From Pseudomonas abietaniphila (GTDB lineage Bacteria > Pseudomonadota > Gammaproteobacteria > Pseudomonadales > Pseudomonadaceae): a DNA stretch of 64,000 nt. The translations under genes and the position numbers were made by a program. The stretch lies in assembly GCF_039697315.1 (NCBI RefSeq), contig NZ_CP155619.1:1488001-1552000 (forward strand), written 5' to 3'. The notes under the pieces were generated by a model. That model did no database searches. It was not told where the DNA came from and saw only the letters and a program-made list of their open reading frames with translations. The stretch's first letter is position 1. The number at the start of each line of letters is the position of its first letter. Shown here one piece after another: positions 30,387 through 38,993 of the stretch.

Positions 30387-30511
30387 TGCAGTTTCCTCAA
30401 GAGCATCGGTTACATCATTCCTGATGCCACGACGCCTAAAGTGCGAACCCTCCTGCTCGGAGGGATTTGTTTTTGTCGAGCTGCGCGGAGCAGACCTCTG
30501 CGTCTTCTATC

Positions 30512-30526
30512 GCAAGCGCCGTGCCA
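30512..30526 (-). promoter_or_regulatory. Sigma-54 (-24/-12) promoter of dctA
   Basis: Read on the minus strand the sequence is TGGCACGGCGCTTGC, an exact match to TGGCAC-N5-TTGC. It lies 126 bases upstream of the dctA ATG, leaving a leader of roughly 110 bases. Confidence 0.85.
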
Positions 30527-30603
30527 TTTATTGAAATCCCCCTGCAAGCCCCGAACGGCATGGACCGCTCAGTTAACACTAGCTAAAAAACCGCAGTCTC
30601 GAT

Positions 30604-30617
30604 GGCGGATTTCCGCC
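30604..30617. promoter_or_regulatory. Palindrome upstream of dctA, copy 1
   Basis: GGCGGATTTCCGCC, about 80 bases upstream of the sigma-54 promoter. Position and symmetry fit an enhancer-binding-protein site (DctD type). Confidence 0.55.
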
Positions 30618-30644
30618 CAATCTCGACAAATAATCCCTTCCATT

Positions 30645-30658
30645 GGCGGGTATCCGCC
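30645..30658. promoter_or_regulatory. Palindrome upstream of dctA, copy 2
   Basis: GGCGGGTATCCGCC, 41 bases centre-to-centre from copy 1, close to four helical turns. It could also serve the divergent AraC gene. Confidence 0.55.
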
Positions 30659-30728
30659 TTGCCGCTGCGTCCGGCCACTGCCTACCATTCGTCTACGCAA
30701 CCGCATCGAAGCACCCAACGAGCCCTCC

Positions 30729-31727
30729 ATGCGCCATCGAACCATCGCCAGCCATTTCGCGCGCGCCGTCCTGCACGGCGCGGCGCGTTATGGCCTCGAC
30801 TGCCAGCCGATTCTGGCGCAGGTCGGCCTGCAGCCGGAGCTGTTGAACGAGCCCAAGGCCCGTATCGCGCCAGAGCAGTTCGCGCAGTTGATTCAAATGG
30901 TGTGGCGGGCGCTGGACGATGAGTACATGGGGTTCGGGCTGGCGCCGAGCAAGCGCGGGACCTTCGCCATGATGTGCCACGCGCTGATCCACTGCCGCAC
31001 GCTGGAGAAGGCCCTGCAGCGAGGCTTCCTGTTTTACGGGCTGTTTCCCGGCTCGCCACGGCTGAGCCTGGAACGTGATGGCGAGTGGGTGCGCCTGTGC
31101 CTGGACGACTCAAGCCTGCGCGACCCGATGCATTTTCTGAGCGAGTCGCTGCTGGTGATCTGGCACCGCCTCGCCAGTTGGCTGATCGGTCAGCGCATTC
31201 GTCTGGAGCAGGCGACGTTCGCTTACGCCAAACCTGCCCACAGCGCCGAGTACGATTTGCTGTTCGATTGCCCGATGCAGTTCGAGGCTCCACAGACCGC
31301 GCTGACGTTTCACTCGCGTTATCTGCACCTGCCGCTATTGCAGGACGAACGCACGCTCAAGCGCTTCCTCGAACGCTCCCCCGCTGACCTGCTGGCCCGC
31401 CCGGATGACGGCGACAGCCTGAGCAGCCAGTTGCGTCGGCTGCTCAGTCGCGATTGCAACCAATGGCCTGACCTGGAAACCGTCGCCGACCATCTGCACG
31501 TCAGCCCACAAACCCTGCGCCGTCATTTGCGCGACGAGGGCACGAGTTTTCAGGGGCTGAAGGATGAACTGCGGCGGGACATGGCGATTTATCACCTGGG
31601 GCAGGCGAACCTGTCGTTGCAGGAGATTGCCGAGCAGCTGGGGTTTTCAGAGCCGTCGGCGTTTCATCGGGCGTTCAAGAAGTGGACGGGGCTGACGCCG
31701 GGGGCGTATAGGGCGCAGGAGGTGTAA
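30729..31727 (+). CDS. AraC-family transcriptional regulator (arabinose-binding-like domain)
   Basis: Regulator of 332 aa. The N-terminal ligand-binding domain (about 15-200) is of the PF12625 type seen in OruR/ArgR-like regulators, and the C-terminal AraC helix-turn-helix pair is at about 235-330 (VADHLHVSPQTLRRHLRDEG, LQEIAEQLGFSEPSAFHRAFKKW). The ATG at 30729 is preferred; the frame continues upstream only because it is antisense to dctA. Its divergence from dctA suggests a link to carbon uptake, not proven. Confidence 0.88.
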   Translation: MRHRTIASHFARAVLHGAARYGLDCQPILAQVGLQPELLNEPKARIAPEQFAQLIQMVWRALDDEYMGFGLAPSKRGTFAMMCHALIHCRTLEKALQRGFLFYGLFPGSPRLSLERDGEWVRLCLDDSSLRDPMHFLSESLLVIWHRLASWLIGQRIRLEQATFAYAKPAHSAEYDLLFDCPMQFEAPQTALTFHSRYLHLPLLQDERTLKRFLERSPADLLARPDDGDSLSSQLRRLLSRDCNQWPDLETVADHLHVSPQTLRRHLRDEGTSFQGLKDELRRDMAIYHLGQANLSLQEIAEQLGFSEPSAFHRAFKKWTGLTPGAYRAQEV

Positions 31728-31774
31728 TGCGACGCGCTCCTACAGGGCCGGTGGACGGGCGCTTCAAGACACCC

Positions 31775-33118
31775 TCAAATCGCAAACTGAATCCTGAACG
31801 CCGCGCCGCCCAGTTCCGAATCGCCCAAGGTCAGCTGCGCGCCGTAGCTTTCGATGATGTCCTTGACCACCGCCAGCCCGATGCCCTGCCCCGGATTCTT
31901 TTGATCCAGCCGCTCGCCGCGCTCCAGAATCCGCGCGCGTTGGTCGTGCGGCACGCCGGGGCCGTCGTCTTCGATGCACAATTCGTCGCCCATGATCGAC
32001 GGCTGCCAGCGGACACGCACTTCACTCAGGCACAGGCGGTAGGCGTTTTCCAGCAAGTTGCCGAGCATTTCCAGCAAGGCGCCCTCTTCCATCTGCACCT
32101 GACAATCGTCCGGTAGATCGAGCACGACGTTCACCTGTTTGTCGCGGTAGACCTTTTCCAGCGTGTTGCACAGGCTCTCCACCACCGGCTTCAACGCCAC
32201 GTGATGCCGCACCAGACCGCTCTTGCGCAGGCTCGCCCGCTGCAATTGATAGCCGATTTGCTGACTCATGCGTTCGATCTGCGATTGCAGAATACGCGCC
32301 TGCTCCAGGTCTTCGGGGCGTTTGGCGATCGTCTCGCTGACGCCCTGCAACACCGCCAGCGGGGTTTTCAGGCTGTGCGCCAGGTCGCCCAGCGAATCGC
32401 GATACCGAATGCGCTGTTCACGCTCGCTGCGCAACAGCCGGTTGAGCGAGCCGGTCAGGCGCAGCAGTTCGCTGGGGTGTTCCTCACTAAGCCCTTCCCG
32501 GGACCCGGCTTCCACCTGGTCCAGCTCCTGACTCATGCCCTTGAGCGCACGCAAACCCCAGGTCAGGCCGACCCACAGCAGAATCAACAGCACCAGCAAC
32601 GCGCCGCCGAAGCCCAGATAAAGCTTCTCGCGCAAACCTGAAATGGTTTCCTGGTACTCACGCACCGGCTGCAAGGCCACGATGCTGTACGCCGCGTTGC
32701 GCCCGCCAAGGAGCTTGATCTCCACGTCGTACACGAAAAACTCTTCGCCGTTGGGTTGGCGAATCTTGGCGAATTCAGTACCACGGCCGTCATAACGAGG
32801 CTGGTAATCGATGGCTTCGTCCTCGGTCGCCCGAGAACGCCACACCAGCTTGCCGGCGCGGTTATAGATGTAGCCGAGCAAACGGCTGTCAGGGAGGCTG
32901 AATTGTTCGCCGGGGAGCAGCGTCGGCATCAGCAGCCGGTCGTCTTCGACCCGCGCGGCGGAAATCAGCGTGGTCACGTCCGAGGCCAGACGTTTTTCGA
33001 TGGAGCTTTCAAGCGCCAGACTGAAGGCGCTTTGCAAGGCAGGCAGCATCAACAACATGAAAATGACCGCCAGGGTGGCGGCGGCCAGCATCAACCGTAC
33101 GCGAAGCGAACGAATCAT
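31775..33118 (-). CDS. phoQ: Sensor histidine kinase PhoQ
   Basis: Kinase of 447 aa that with PhoP responds to low magnesium and antimicrobial peptides. Membrane spans at about residues 5-27 and 168-189 flank an acidic periplasmic domain (EDDRLLM, TEDEAIDY). The phospho-acceptor is His248 in LGDLAHSLKTPLAVLQG, the PhoQ form. G-boxes are EDDGPGVPHDQ and GQGIGLAVVKDI. Its ATG overlaps the phoP stop (ATGA). Nearness to dctA matches the P. aeruginosa arrangement. Confidence 0.93.
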   Translation of the reverse strand: MIRSLRVRLMLAAATLAVIFMLLMLPALQSAFSLALESSIEKRLASDVTTLISAARVEDDRLLMPTLLPGEQFSLPDSRLLGYIYNRAGKLVWRSRATEDEAIDYQPRYDGRGTEFAKIRQPNGEEFFVYDVEIKLLGGRNAAYSIVALQPVREYQETISGLREKLYLGFGGALLVLLILLWVGLTWGLRALKGMSQELDQVEAGSREGLSEEHPSELLRLTGSLNRLLRSEREQRIRYRDSLGDLAHSLKTPLAVLQGVSETIAKRPEDLEQARILQSQIERMSQQIGYQLQRASLRKSGLVRHHVALKPVVESLCNTLEKVYRDKQVNVVLDLPDDCQVQMEEGALLEMLGNLLENAYRLCLSEVRVRWQPSIMGDELCIEDDGPGVPHDQRARILERGERLDQKNPGQGIGLAVVKDIIESYGAQLTLGDSELGGAAFRIQFAI

Positions 33119-33792
33119 CGACAGCGCTCAGTGAACAGGTACCCCAGACCGCGCACGGTATCGATCGGCTTGAAGCCGTCCGGACCTTCCAGCTTGCGGC
33201 GCAAGCGGCCGACCAGCACCTCGATCACGTTCGGATCGCGCTCGTCGTCATCCGGGTACAACTGTTCCATCAAGCGCTCTTTGGGCACCACTTGCTGATG
33301 GTGACGCATCAGGTATTCCAGAATCCGGTACTCATAGGCCGTCAACGCCAGCGGCTGTTCATCCAGCGACGCCTGCTTGCGGTTGAGGTCCAGTAACAGA
33401 GGACCGGCCACGATCGTCGACTGGGTGAAACCGCTGGAACGACGCAGCAAGGCGTTCATGCGCGCTTCGAGCTCTTCGAACTGAAACGGCTTGACCACGT
33501 AATCGTCGGCACCGGCGGCCAGGCCTTCGACCTTGTCCTGCCAGTTGCCACGGGCGGTCAGGATCAGAATCGGGAACGCCTTGTTCTGCGCCCGCAGCTG
33601 ACGAATCAAGTCCAGACCACCCATGCCTGGCAAGCCCAGATCAATGACCGCCAGATCGTGATTGAACTGGCCGGCTTGATACAACGCCTCCTCGGCATTG
33701 CCCACCGCTTCGACCACATGACCGCTTTCGGTCAGGCGGGTCTGCAAGTGATGACGCAACAGGGCTTCATCTTCGACAACCAGCAGTTTCAT
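33115..33792 (-). CDS. phoP: Response regulator PhoP
   Basis: OmpR-family regulator of 225 aa. Receiver residues are Glu7/Asp8, phospho-acceptor Asp51 (LAVIDLGLPGMGG), Thr79 and Lys101. The winged helix is at about 130-222 (VIEVLVGRLRRKLEG, TVRGLGYLF). It is the partner of PhoQ. No oprH gene is seen next to it in this window. Confidence 0.94.
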   Translation of the reverse strand: MKLLVVEDEALLRHHLQTRLTESGHVVEAVGNAEEALYQAGQFNHDLAVIDLGLPGMGGLDLIRQLRAQNKAFPILILTARGNWQDKVEGLAAGADDYVVKPFQFEELEARMNALLRRSSGFTQSTIVAGPLLLDLNRKQASLDEQPLALTAYEYRILEYLMRHHQQVVPKERLMEQLYPDDDERDPNVIEVLVGRLRRKLEGPDGFKPIDTVRGLGYLFTERCR

Positions 33793-33849
33793 GACGCTCT
33801 CCCAGGCACAGGCATAACTCTCGATGGGTGATCCTTGGACGCTGACGAC

Positions 33850-34104
33850 TTACAACCGGTGGTAAACGGGCAAATAGCTGTCGGGGCTTTCAGTCAGGCT
33901 CGTCGACGGTGAAGCATATGCCGCGCTCATCGCTGGCGCCGCGTCGGACAGTTTAGCCGTGCTTGCCATCATTATTCCTGTCAGTTTTTTATGGCTTCTG
34001 GCGACGTCGGTGCGCGACACGTCGACATTGCCATCCGCCGCCTGCGCAGCAGCGCTGCCGCCCAGAAACGCCAGGGCCAGGAAAAACTTGTTGAAATTCA
34101 GCAT
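33850..34104 (-). CDS. Small exported protein of unknown function
   Basis: An 84-aa product with a clear Sec signal peptide (MLNFNKFFLALAFLGGSAAA, cleavage near AQA-A at 22/23). The start is fixed by GGAGG at 34113-34117 on the minus strand. The mature chain is rich in Ala, Ser and Thr and ends in SYLPVYHRL; no domain is recognised. Located upstream of phoP on the same strand but with its own ribosome site. Confidence 0.7.
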   Translation of the reverse strand: MLNFNKFFLALAFLGGSAAAQAADGNVDVSRTDVARSHKKLTGIMMASTAKLSDAAPAMSAAYASPSTSLTESPDSYLPVYHRL

Positions 34105-34290
34105 GTGCAGGTCCTCCGGCGCCAGGCGCCTTGTCAGGTACGGAACCGAGAATACGCAGCCAGCGCTGAACCCCTCCTGAACGCGGTCTGAACCGGCGCT
34201 GAACATCCGGGCAATGGGCGAGTCGGAACCTGAACGGCACCATCGTCTAGGCTGAATGCCAGACGCGCCCCTCAACAGAAGGAGAACACC

Positions 34291-35097
34291 ATGCGGCTGC
34301 TGATAGCGTTCACCCTCATCTGCCTTGCGAGCCTGGCTCAGGCCGAGGTAAAAACCCGCACCATCGATTACCAGAGCGCCGACGGCACCAAGCTGGTCGG
34401 CTATTACGCCTACGACGACGCGATCAAGGGCCCGAGACCCGGCATTGTGGTGGTTCACGAGTGGTGGGGCTTGAACGACTATGCCAAGCGCCGCGCCCGC
34501 GATCTGGCCGCTTTGGGTTACAGCGCCATGGCCATCGACATGTACGGCGAAGGCAAGAACACCGAGCACCCGAAAGACGCCATGGCGTTCATGCAGGCCG
34601 CAACGGCCGACGCGGGCGCCTCGAAGAAGCGTTTCGATGCCGGGCTTGAGCAGTTGAAAAAGCAGCCCGAGACCAATCCACAGAAACTGGCTGCCATCGG
34701 CTACTGCTTTGGCGGCGGCGTGGTACTGGATGCCGCACGACGGGGCGAACCGCTGGATGCCGTCGTGAGTTTCCACGGCGCGCTGACCACCAAGACCCCG
34801 GCCAAGGAAGGGGTGACCAAAACGCCGATGCTGATCGAGCACGGCAATGGCGACACCATGGTGACCGCCCAGAACGTCGCCGACTTCAAGAAAGAAATGG
34901 ACGCCGCCAAGGCTGACTACAAGTTCGTCGGCATCGACGGCGCCAAACACGGCTTCACCAACCCGGACGCCGACAAACTGAGCCACGGCGACCATGGCGG
35001 GCCGGACATTGGCTACAACCAGGCGGCCGACATGAGCTCGTGGGCTGACATGAAAGCGTTTCTGAAAGAGCAGTTTGCGAAGAACTCGACGATGTAA
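34291..35097 (+). CDS. Dienelactone hydrolase family protein, exported
   Basis: Alpha/beta-hydrolase of 268 aa with a signal peptide (ending AQA-E near residue 19), so periplasmic. The nucleophile lies in AIGYCFGGGV (a Cys nucleophile as in dienelactone hydrolase), with a later aspartate in HGNGDTMV and the histidine in GAKHGFTNP. WWGLNDYAKRRARDLA is the family signature. Substrate unknown. AGAAGGAG precedes the ATG. Confidence 0.9.
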   Translation: MRLLIAFTLICLASLAQAEVKTRTIDYQSADGTKLVGYYAYDDAIKGPRPGIVVVHEWWGLNDYAKRRARDLAALGYSAMAIDMYGEGKNTEHPKDAMAFMQAATADAGASKKRFDAGLEQLKKQPETNPQKLAAIGYCFGGGVVLDAARRGEPLDAVVSFHGALTTKTPAKEGVTKTPMLIEHGNGDTMVTAQNVADFKKEMDAAKADYKFVGIDGAKHGFTNPDADKLSHGDHGGPDIGYNQAADMSSWADMKAFLKEQFAKNSTM

Positions 35098-35110
35098 TGG
35101 CTAAAGTCCT

Positions 35111-35228
35111 TTATAGGAGCGTGGCTTGGTGCGGGTCGCGTTTGGATGAATGCGGTGTGTCATTCAACCCAGATGTTTCTTGATCCACCGCATTCGCTGC
35201 CCTCGTAACCTCGGACGTCTCCCACAGG
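35111..35228. repeat. REPIN (GGTGCGGGTCGCGTTTGGATGAA type)
   Basis: Left half TAGGAGCGTGGCTTGGTGCG; right half TGCCCTCGTAACCTCGGACG then TCTCCCACAG. Confidence 0.75.
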
Positions 35229-35267
35229 GACCGAGTTGATGCATAAATCTGTGTACCGACCTCTGAC

Positions 35268-35383
35268 CGGTGGGAGCCGGCTTGGTGCGGGCCGCGTTCG
35301 GACGAATGCGGTGGGTCTGCAGCATCAATTTTGGCTGACACACTGCATTCGCGGCCCTCGTAACCTCGGATGTCTCCCACAGG
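35268..35383. repeat. REPIN (GGTGCGGGCCGCGTTCGGACGAA type)
   Basis: Near-copy of the preceding element and of 16523. Together with 35111 and 35423 it makes a tandem cluster of the same family filling the gap between the hydrolase and pcpS. Confidence 0.8.
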
Positions 35384-35422
35384 TATTGGCGGTGTTCCGG
35401 AAATCTGAGGCAGGCATCGAGC

Positions 35423-35470
35423 CGGTGGGAGCCGGCGGGGTGCGGGTCGCGTTCGGACGAATGCGGTGCA
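35423..35470. repeat. Truncated REP unit of the same family
   Basis: GGTGGGAGCCGGCGGGGTGC then GGGTCGCGTTCGGACGAATG; only the left half is present, 46 bases before the pcpS start. Confidence 0.65.
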
Positions 35471-35515
35471 CGCGGTCGTTGATGATCACCCCGTTCCCCC
35501 GGCAAAATGCCGCCC

Positions 35516-36241
35516 ATGACTCATTCTAGCGACCTCCCGCCCTGCTGCCCCGTCCTCACTGCGCACTGGCCACTGCCCAAGGCGCTGGACCGTGTGGTGC
35601 TGGTCAGCAGCCCGTTCGATCCGCAGAAACTTGCCGATGGCGATTTCCAGCGGTGCCTGATCGAACCGCCCGCGAGCATTCAGCGCTCGGTTGCCAAACG
35701 TCAGACGGAGTTTCTGGCCGGTCGTCTGTGTGCTCGTGAGGCGATGCGCCTGCTCGACGGCCGGCTGCATGTGCCGCTGATCGGCGACGACCGTGCGCCG
35801 GTCTGGCCGCAAGACCTGTGCGGCTCGATCACCCACAGCACCGGCTGGGCCGCCGCCGTCGTGGCCAGCAAGCAGCATTGGCGCGGGCTGGGCATGGATG
35901 TGGAACAGGTGATGAGCAGCGAACGCGCTTCACGGCTGGCGGGTGAAATCCTCACGGCCGATGAAATGCAACGCATGGCAGACGGGCCTGAGCATGAGGT
36001 TGCGCTGCGGGTCACCCTGACCTTCTCGCTGAAAGAGGCGCTGTTCAAGGCGCTGTACCCCGTCGTGCTCAAACGGTTCTATTTCGAAGACGCCGAGGTG
36101 CTGGAGTGGTCGGAAACCGGCCATGCACGGCTGCGTTTGAAGATCGACCTGTCAGAGGAATGGCACAGCGGCAAGGTGCTGGAGGCGCAGTTCAGTGTGC
36201 GGGATGGGCAGTTGTTGAGTCTGGTGGCGATCGCGAACTGA
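35516..36241 (+). CDS. pcpS: 4'-phosphopantetheinyl transferase PcpS
   Basis: EntD/Sfp-family transferase (241 aa from this start) that attaches phosphopantetheine from CoA to acyl- and peptidyl-carrier proteins, hence needed for fatty acids and siderophores. Signature elements: CGSITHSTGWAAAVV, the metal-binding GMDVEQV, and FSLKEALFKALYP. The sequence closely follows P. aeruginosa PcpS. ATG 35516 or the in-frame ATG 35507 could be used. Confidence 0.93.
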   Translation: MTHSSDLPPCCPVLTAHWPLPKALDRVVLVSSPFDPQKLADGDFQRCLIEPPASIQRSVAKRQTEFLAGRLCAREAMRLLDGRLHVPLIGDDRAPVWPQDLCGSITHSTGWAAAVVASKQHWRGLGMDVEQVMSSERASRLAGEILTADEMQRMADGPEHEVALRVTLTFSLKEALFKALYPVVLKRFYFEDAEVLEWSETGHARLRLKIDLSEEWHSGKVLEAQFSVRDGQLLSLVAIAN

Positions 36242-36267
36242 TCCAATGCCGAAGGCCACCGGAGATC

Positions 36268-36374
36268 TCCTGTGGGAGCGACCTTGGTCTGCGCTGCATC
36301 CGAACGAATGCTACGCGCCAGACCCATCACGGCTGAATGACACTCCGCATTCGTCAGCAAGCTAACGCCCACCG
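36268..36374. repeat. Degenerate REPIN
   Basis: CCTGTGGGAGCGACCTTGGT CTGCGCTGCAT-type left half and a CATTCGTCAGCAAGCTAACG right half; the halves belong to different families and are imperfect. Confidence 0.5.
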
Positions 36375-36413
36375 TTTGATGTACAGCCAGCCGTGGATGC
36401 ATTGCACTCAGAT

Positions 36414-36504
36414 CTGTGGGAGCGAATTCATGCGCGATTGGCCGGCAGGGTCGACACATGCAGGTCGTCTGCCAGATGCTTCGCGAATGAATTCGCTCCC
36501 ACAG
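36414..36504. repeat. REPIN (GCGAATTCATGCGCGA type)
   Basis: Fourth copy of the family at 7963, 18705 and 22705, with one change in the left half. Confidence 0.8.
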
Positions 36505-36534
36505 ATTTACTCCCATGGTCCGACCCCGCGATCC

Positions 36535-36639
36535 TGATCGTTCCCACGCTCGGCGTGGTAACGCAGTGGTTGACGCTCTGCGTCAACTTGCACGTAGAGC
36601 GGCCCGACAGGCAATTTCACTCAGAGCGTGGGAACGATC
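36535..36639. repeat. GATCGTTCCCACGCT ... GCGTGGGAACGATC inverted element
   Basis: About 105 bases bounded by TGATCGTTCCCACGCTCGGC and its mirror. Internal GTTGACGCTCTGCGTCAAC is also palindromic. A short relative is at 18669. Confidence 0.65.
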
Positions 36640-36657
36640 GTAGCGCGCTCCTGCAGG

Positions 36658-37353
36658 TCAGCGTGACAACGGACAATGCTCACACCGCCCCACCCACTCA
36701 ACCCGATGACTCAAGCAGCAACTGCGCCGCTGCCTGAGCGACTGCCCGTCGTTCCCTTCTATATAGGTAATCGCGTTGAACAGCGGATTACGCGTGCCAT
36801 CCGGCTTTAGTCTTTCGCGCAACAACCCGTAACCGGGTGCCAGCGACACGTCGCTGACCGCCGCTAACTCACGCAGACAGGTTTCCAGATAATCTCCGGC
36901 ATTGCCCCACAGCACGCCGGGCGCGACGCTGCCGTAGGCGCTCAAGCGGTCAATCACTTGCTGCAGGTTGTCGAGCAGCGGCGCGAAACGCTCGAACGGA
37001 TCACCCGAGTTCGACGCGTCAAACAGAGCCCCTTCAAAACGCACGCCATCGAGAAAACCTCGCTCATGCAGTGCGAACGACAGTTGATCAACAGCTAACG
37101 GCCAACTCACGCCATGCACCAGACTCGCCACCATTACCGGCGGAATCAGCTGCATCGCGTAGTACTTCATCCATTGCGACACCAGCACCGGTTGCTGGTC
37201 AGGCATCAATTCCGGACCGTACACCTGCAATAGCAGGCGATCCAGCGTCTCCCGGCGCAGCAACTCAGCCAAGGGCACAACCGGGCGCGCCTCGTCGAGC
37301 ACCAGGGTTTTCGCAAAGCCGGCCAAGGCCCCTTCAAACACATCGCGCCTCAC
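36658..37353 (-). CDS. FhuF-like siderophore-iron reductase
   Basis: Product of 231 aa. The C-terminal cysteine pattern CC-x10-C-x2-C (RRSCCLSHRVEW then GRCEHCPL) is the 2Fe-2S motif of FhuF, which reduces ferric siderophores in the cytosol. The GTG start overlaps the end of rstB (GTGA), so it is cotranscribed with a two-component system. The iron-related assignment rests on the cysteine motif and general fold; the rest of the chain is divergent. Confidence 0.8.
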   Translation of the reverse strand: MRRDVFEGALAGFAKTLVLDEARPVVPLAELLRRETLDRLLLQVYGPELMPDQQPVLVSQWMKYYAMQLIPPVMVASLVHGVSWPLAVDQLSFALHERGFLDGVRFEGALFDASNSGDPFERFAPLLDNLQQVIDRLSAYGSVAPGVLWGNAGDYLETCLRELAAVSDVSLAPGYGLLRERLKPDGTRNPLFNAITYIEGNDGQSLRQRRSCCLSHRVEWVGRCEHCPLSR

Positions 37354-38990
37354 GCATCACCTTGCTGACGCGGCCAGGCCAGGCTGAAACACGCCCCGCC
37401 CAATGCCTGGCTGCGCCCGATCAGCGCGCGCCCGGCGTGCCAATAAATGATGCGTCGCACGATCGACAACCCGAGACCATGCCCGCCCGACGCCCGCGTG
37501 CGGCTGTCGTCCAGGCGCATGAACGGGGTGAAGATACGGTCCCACGCGCTTTCCGGCACGCCGGGGCCGTCGTCTTCGACATCAATGCGGCAGCGTTCCT
37601 GACTCAATTGATAACCCACCCGCACCTCGGATTCGGCATGACGCATCGCATTGCTGACCAGATTCTGTAACGCCCGATGCAAGTAACGCGGCTCCGCTTC
37701 CACCCAGGCCTCATTTCCTGACGAGGCATCGTCGCTGACAGAGATGCACTGCCCGCGCGTCACCGTCACATTGGCCCGCAGCGGCGACAGTTCGGCGATG
37801 ACCTGATTGATCAAGGCGTCGAGGTCGATGCGCTGGAAGTTCAGGGTCGGCGAGCCCTGCTCCAGCCGCGCGTAGGTCAGCATCTCGTCCACCAGCTTGT
37901 CGAGGTCCTGAATGTCGTTGTCCATGCCGACCATGTACTTGTGCCGCGCCTCCGGGGTGCTGGCGTCGGCGATCATCTCCAGCCCGAAACGCAGACGCGC
38001 CACCGGCGTGCGCAGTTCGTGGGACACCGCGCGCACCAGTTCACGCTGAATCGTCAGGGAACGCTGCAAATGCTCGGCCATGCCGTTGAAAGCTTGCGCG
38101 AGTCGCCCCACCGAGTCCGTGCCCGTGGTCGGCACGCGGGTTTCCAGGCTGCCCTGGGCGATCTGCGTCGCGGCCGCTTCAAGGCCGCGCAGGCGATGCT
38201 CCAGACGGCGCACCAGCAAATACACCACCAACCCGATCAGGCACAGGCCGAGAAAGGCAATCAGCACCAGTAATTCAGGTGGATAAGGGTTGAACTGGTA
38301 CAGCGGGCCTATCTCCAGCACCCATGGGGTTTCGCCGACACCAGACAGCACGCGGATCGCGTCGCCGCCCTTGCCCAGCGCCATCACCGTGTCGCCTTCA
38401 TCGAGACGCCGACGCTGGTCATCATCGACATCGACCTTATCCAGCTTGATCAGGTGCATGTCGAACCCGAAACCCTTGCTCAGACGCAGGGTTTCCAGCC
38501 TCACCGGCTGCTCATCGACGGGATAGCGCACTAGTTCGTCGAGCAGCAGGAAAATCGTCGCGCGAGCCAGTTGCTCGCTGATCTGTTGCACTTCGCCGGT
38601 CAATAACACCGCGCTGCCCGGCTTGCCGGACACGGCAGCCTCGACTTCACGGAACACCCGCGCGGCGTGAGGGCCGGTCTGTTCCACCACCACCTGGCCG
38701 CGACTCAGGCGATTGCGCGCGCCGCCGTCCAGATGCGCCTGTTCGGCGGTTTCCAGCACCAGCGGAATGCCCAGCAAACGTTCCCACACCGCCAGCGCCC
38801 GCGTGCGCTCGATGTTGTCCATCAACTTAAGGTTGTCGGCCATCAGCGTGAAGGTGCCTTGAGCCAGATGCTCGCGGTACTGCTCCCCGCGCACCTTGTT
38901 CGCCAGGTGCAACGTGAGCACGCCGAGCAGCGCCACCAGCACCAGGACGCCGAGCATGCCGCCATAGATACGCAGGAAGATGGAATGCAT
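37350..38990 (-). CDS. rstB: Sensor histidine kinase, RstB type
   Basis: Kinase of 546 aa with membrane spans at about residues 8-30 and 239-261, a large periplasmic region, HAMP, His324 in AVSHELRTPVARLRFGLEM, and an ATPase domain (EDDGPGVPES, GGHGLGLSIVRRI). It lies 3 bases downstream of the regulator gene. The pair resembles E. coli RstAB, and a two-component pair also sits next to nrdA in P. aeruginosa. The signal is unknown. Confidence 0.85.
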   Translation of the reverse strand: MHSIFLRIYGGMLGVLVLVALLGVLTLHLANKVRGEQYREHLAQGTFTLMADNLKLMDNIERTRALAVWERLLGIPLVLETAEQAHLDGGARNRLSRGQVVVEQTGPHAARVFREVEAAVSGKPGSAVLLTGEVQQISEQLARATIFLLLDELVRYPVDEQPVRLETLRLSKGFGFDMHLIKLDKVDVDDDQRRRLDEGDTVMALGKGGDAIRVLSGVGETPWVLEIGPLYQFNPYPPELLVLIAFLGLCLIGLVVYLLVRRLEHRLRGLEAAATQIAQGSLETRVPTTGTDSVGRLAQAFNGMAEHLQRSLTIQRELVRAVSHELRTPVARLRFGLEMIADASTPEARHKYMVGMDNDIQDLDKLVDEMLTYARLEQGSPTLNFQRIDLDALINQVIAELSPLRANVTVTRGQCISVSDDASSGNEAWVEAEPRYLHRALQNLVSNAMRHAESEVRVGYQLSQERCRIDVEDDGPGVPESAWDRIFTPFMRLDDSRTRASGGHGLGLSIVRRIIYWHAGRALIGRSQALGGACFSLAWPRQQGDA

Positions 38991-38993
38991 GGG

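Noticed and set aside
29154..30728. Upstream extension of the AraC-family gene through dctA
   Set aside because: This part is antisense to dctA and has no regulator-like sequence; the conserved protein begins at 30729.
33850..34995. A single 381-codon minus-strand frame covering the dienelactone hydrolase gene
   Set aside because: Most of it is antisense to the hydrolase; only the last 84 codons, with their own ribosome site and signal peptide, look real.
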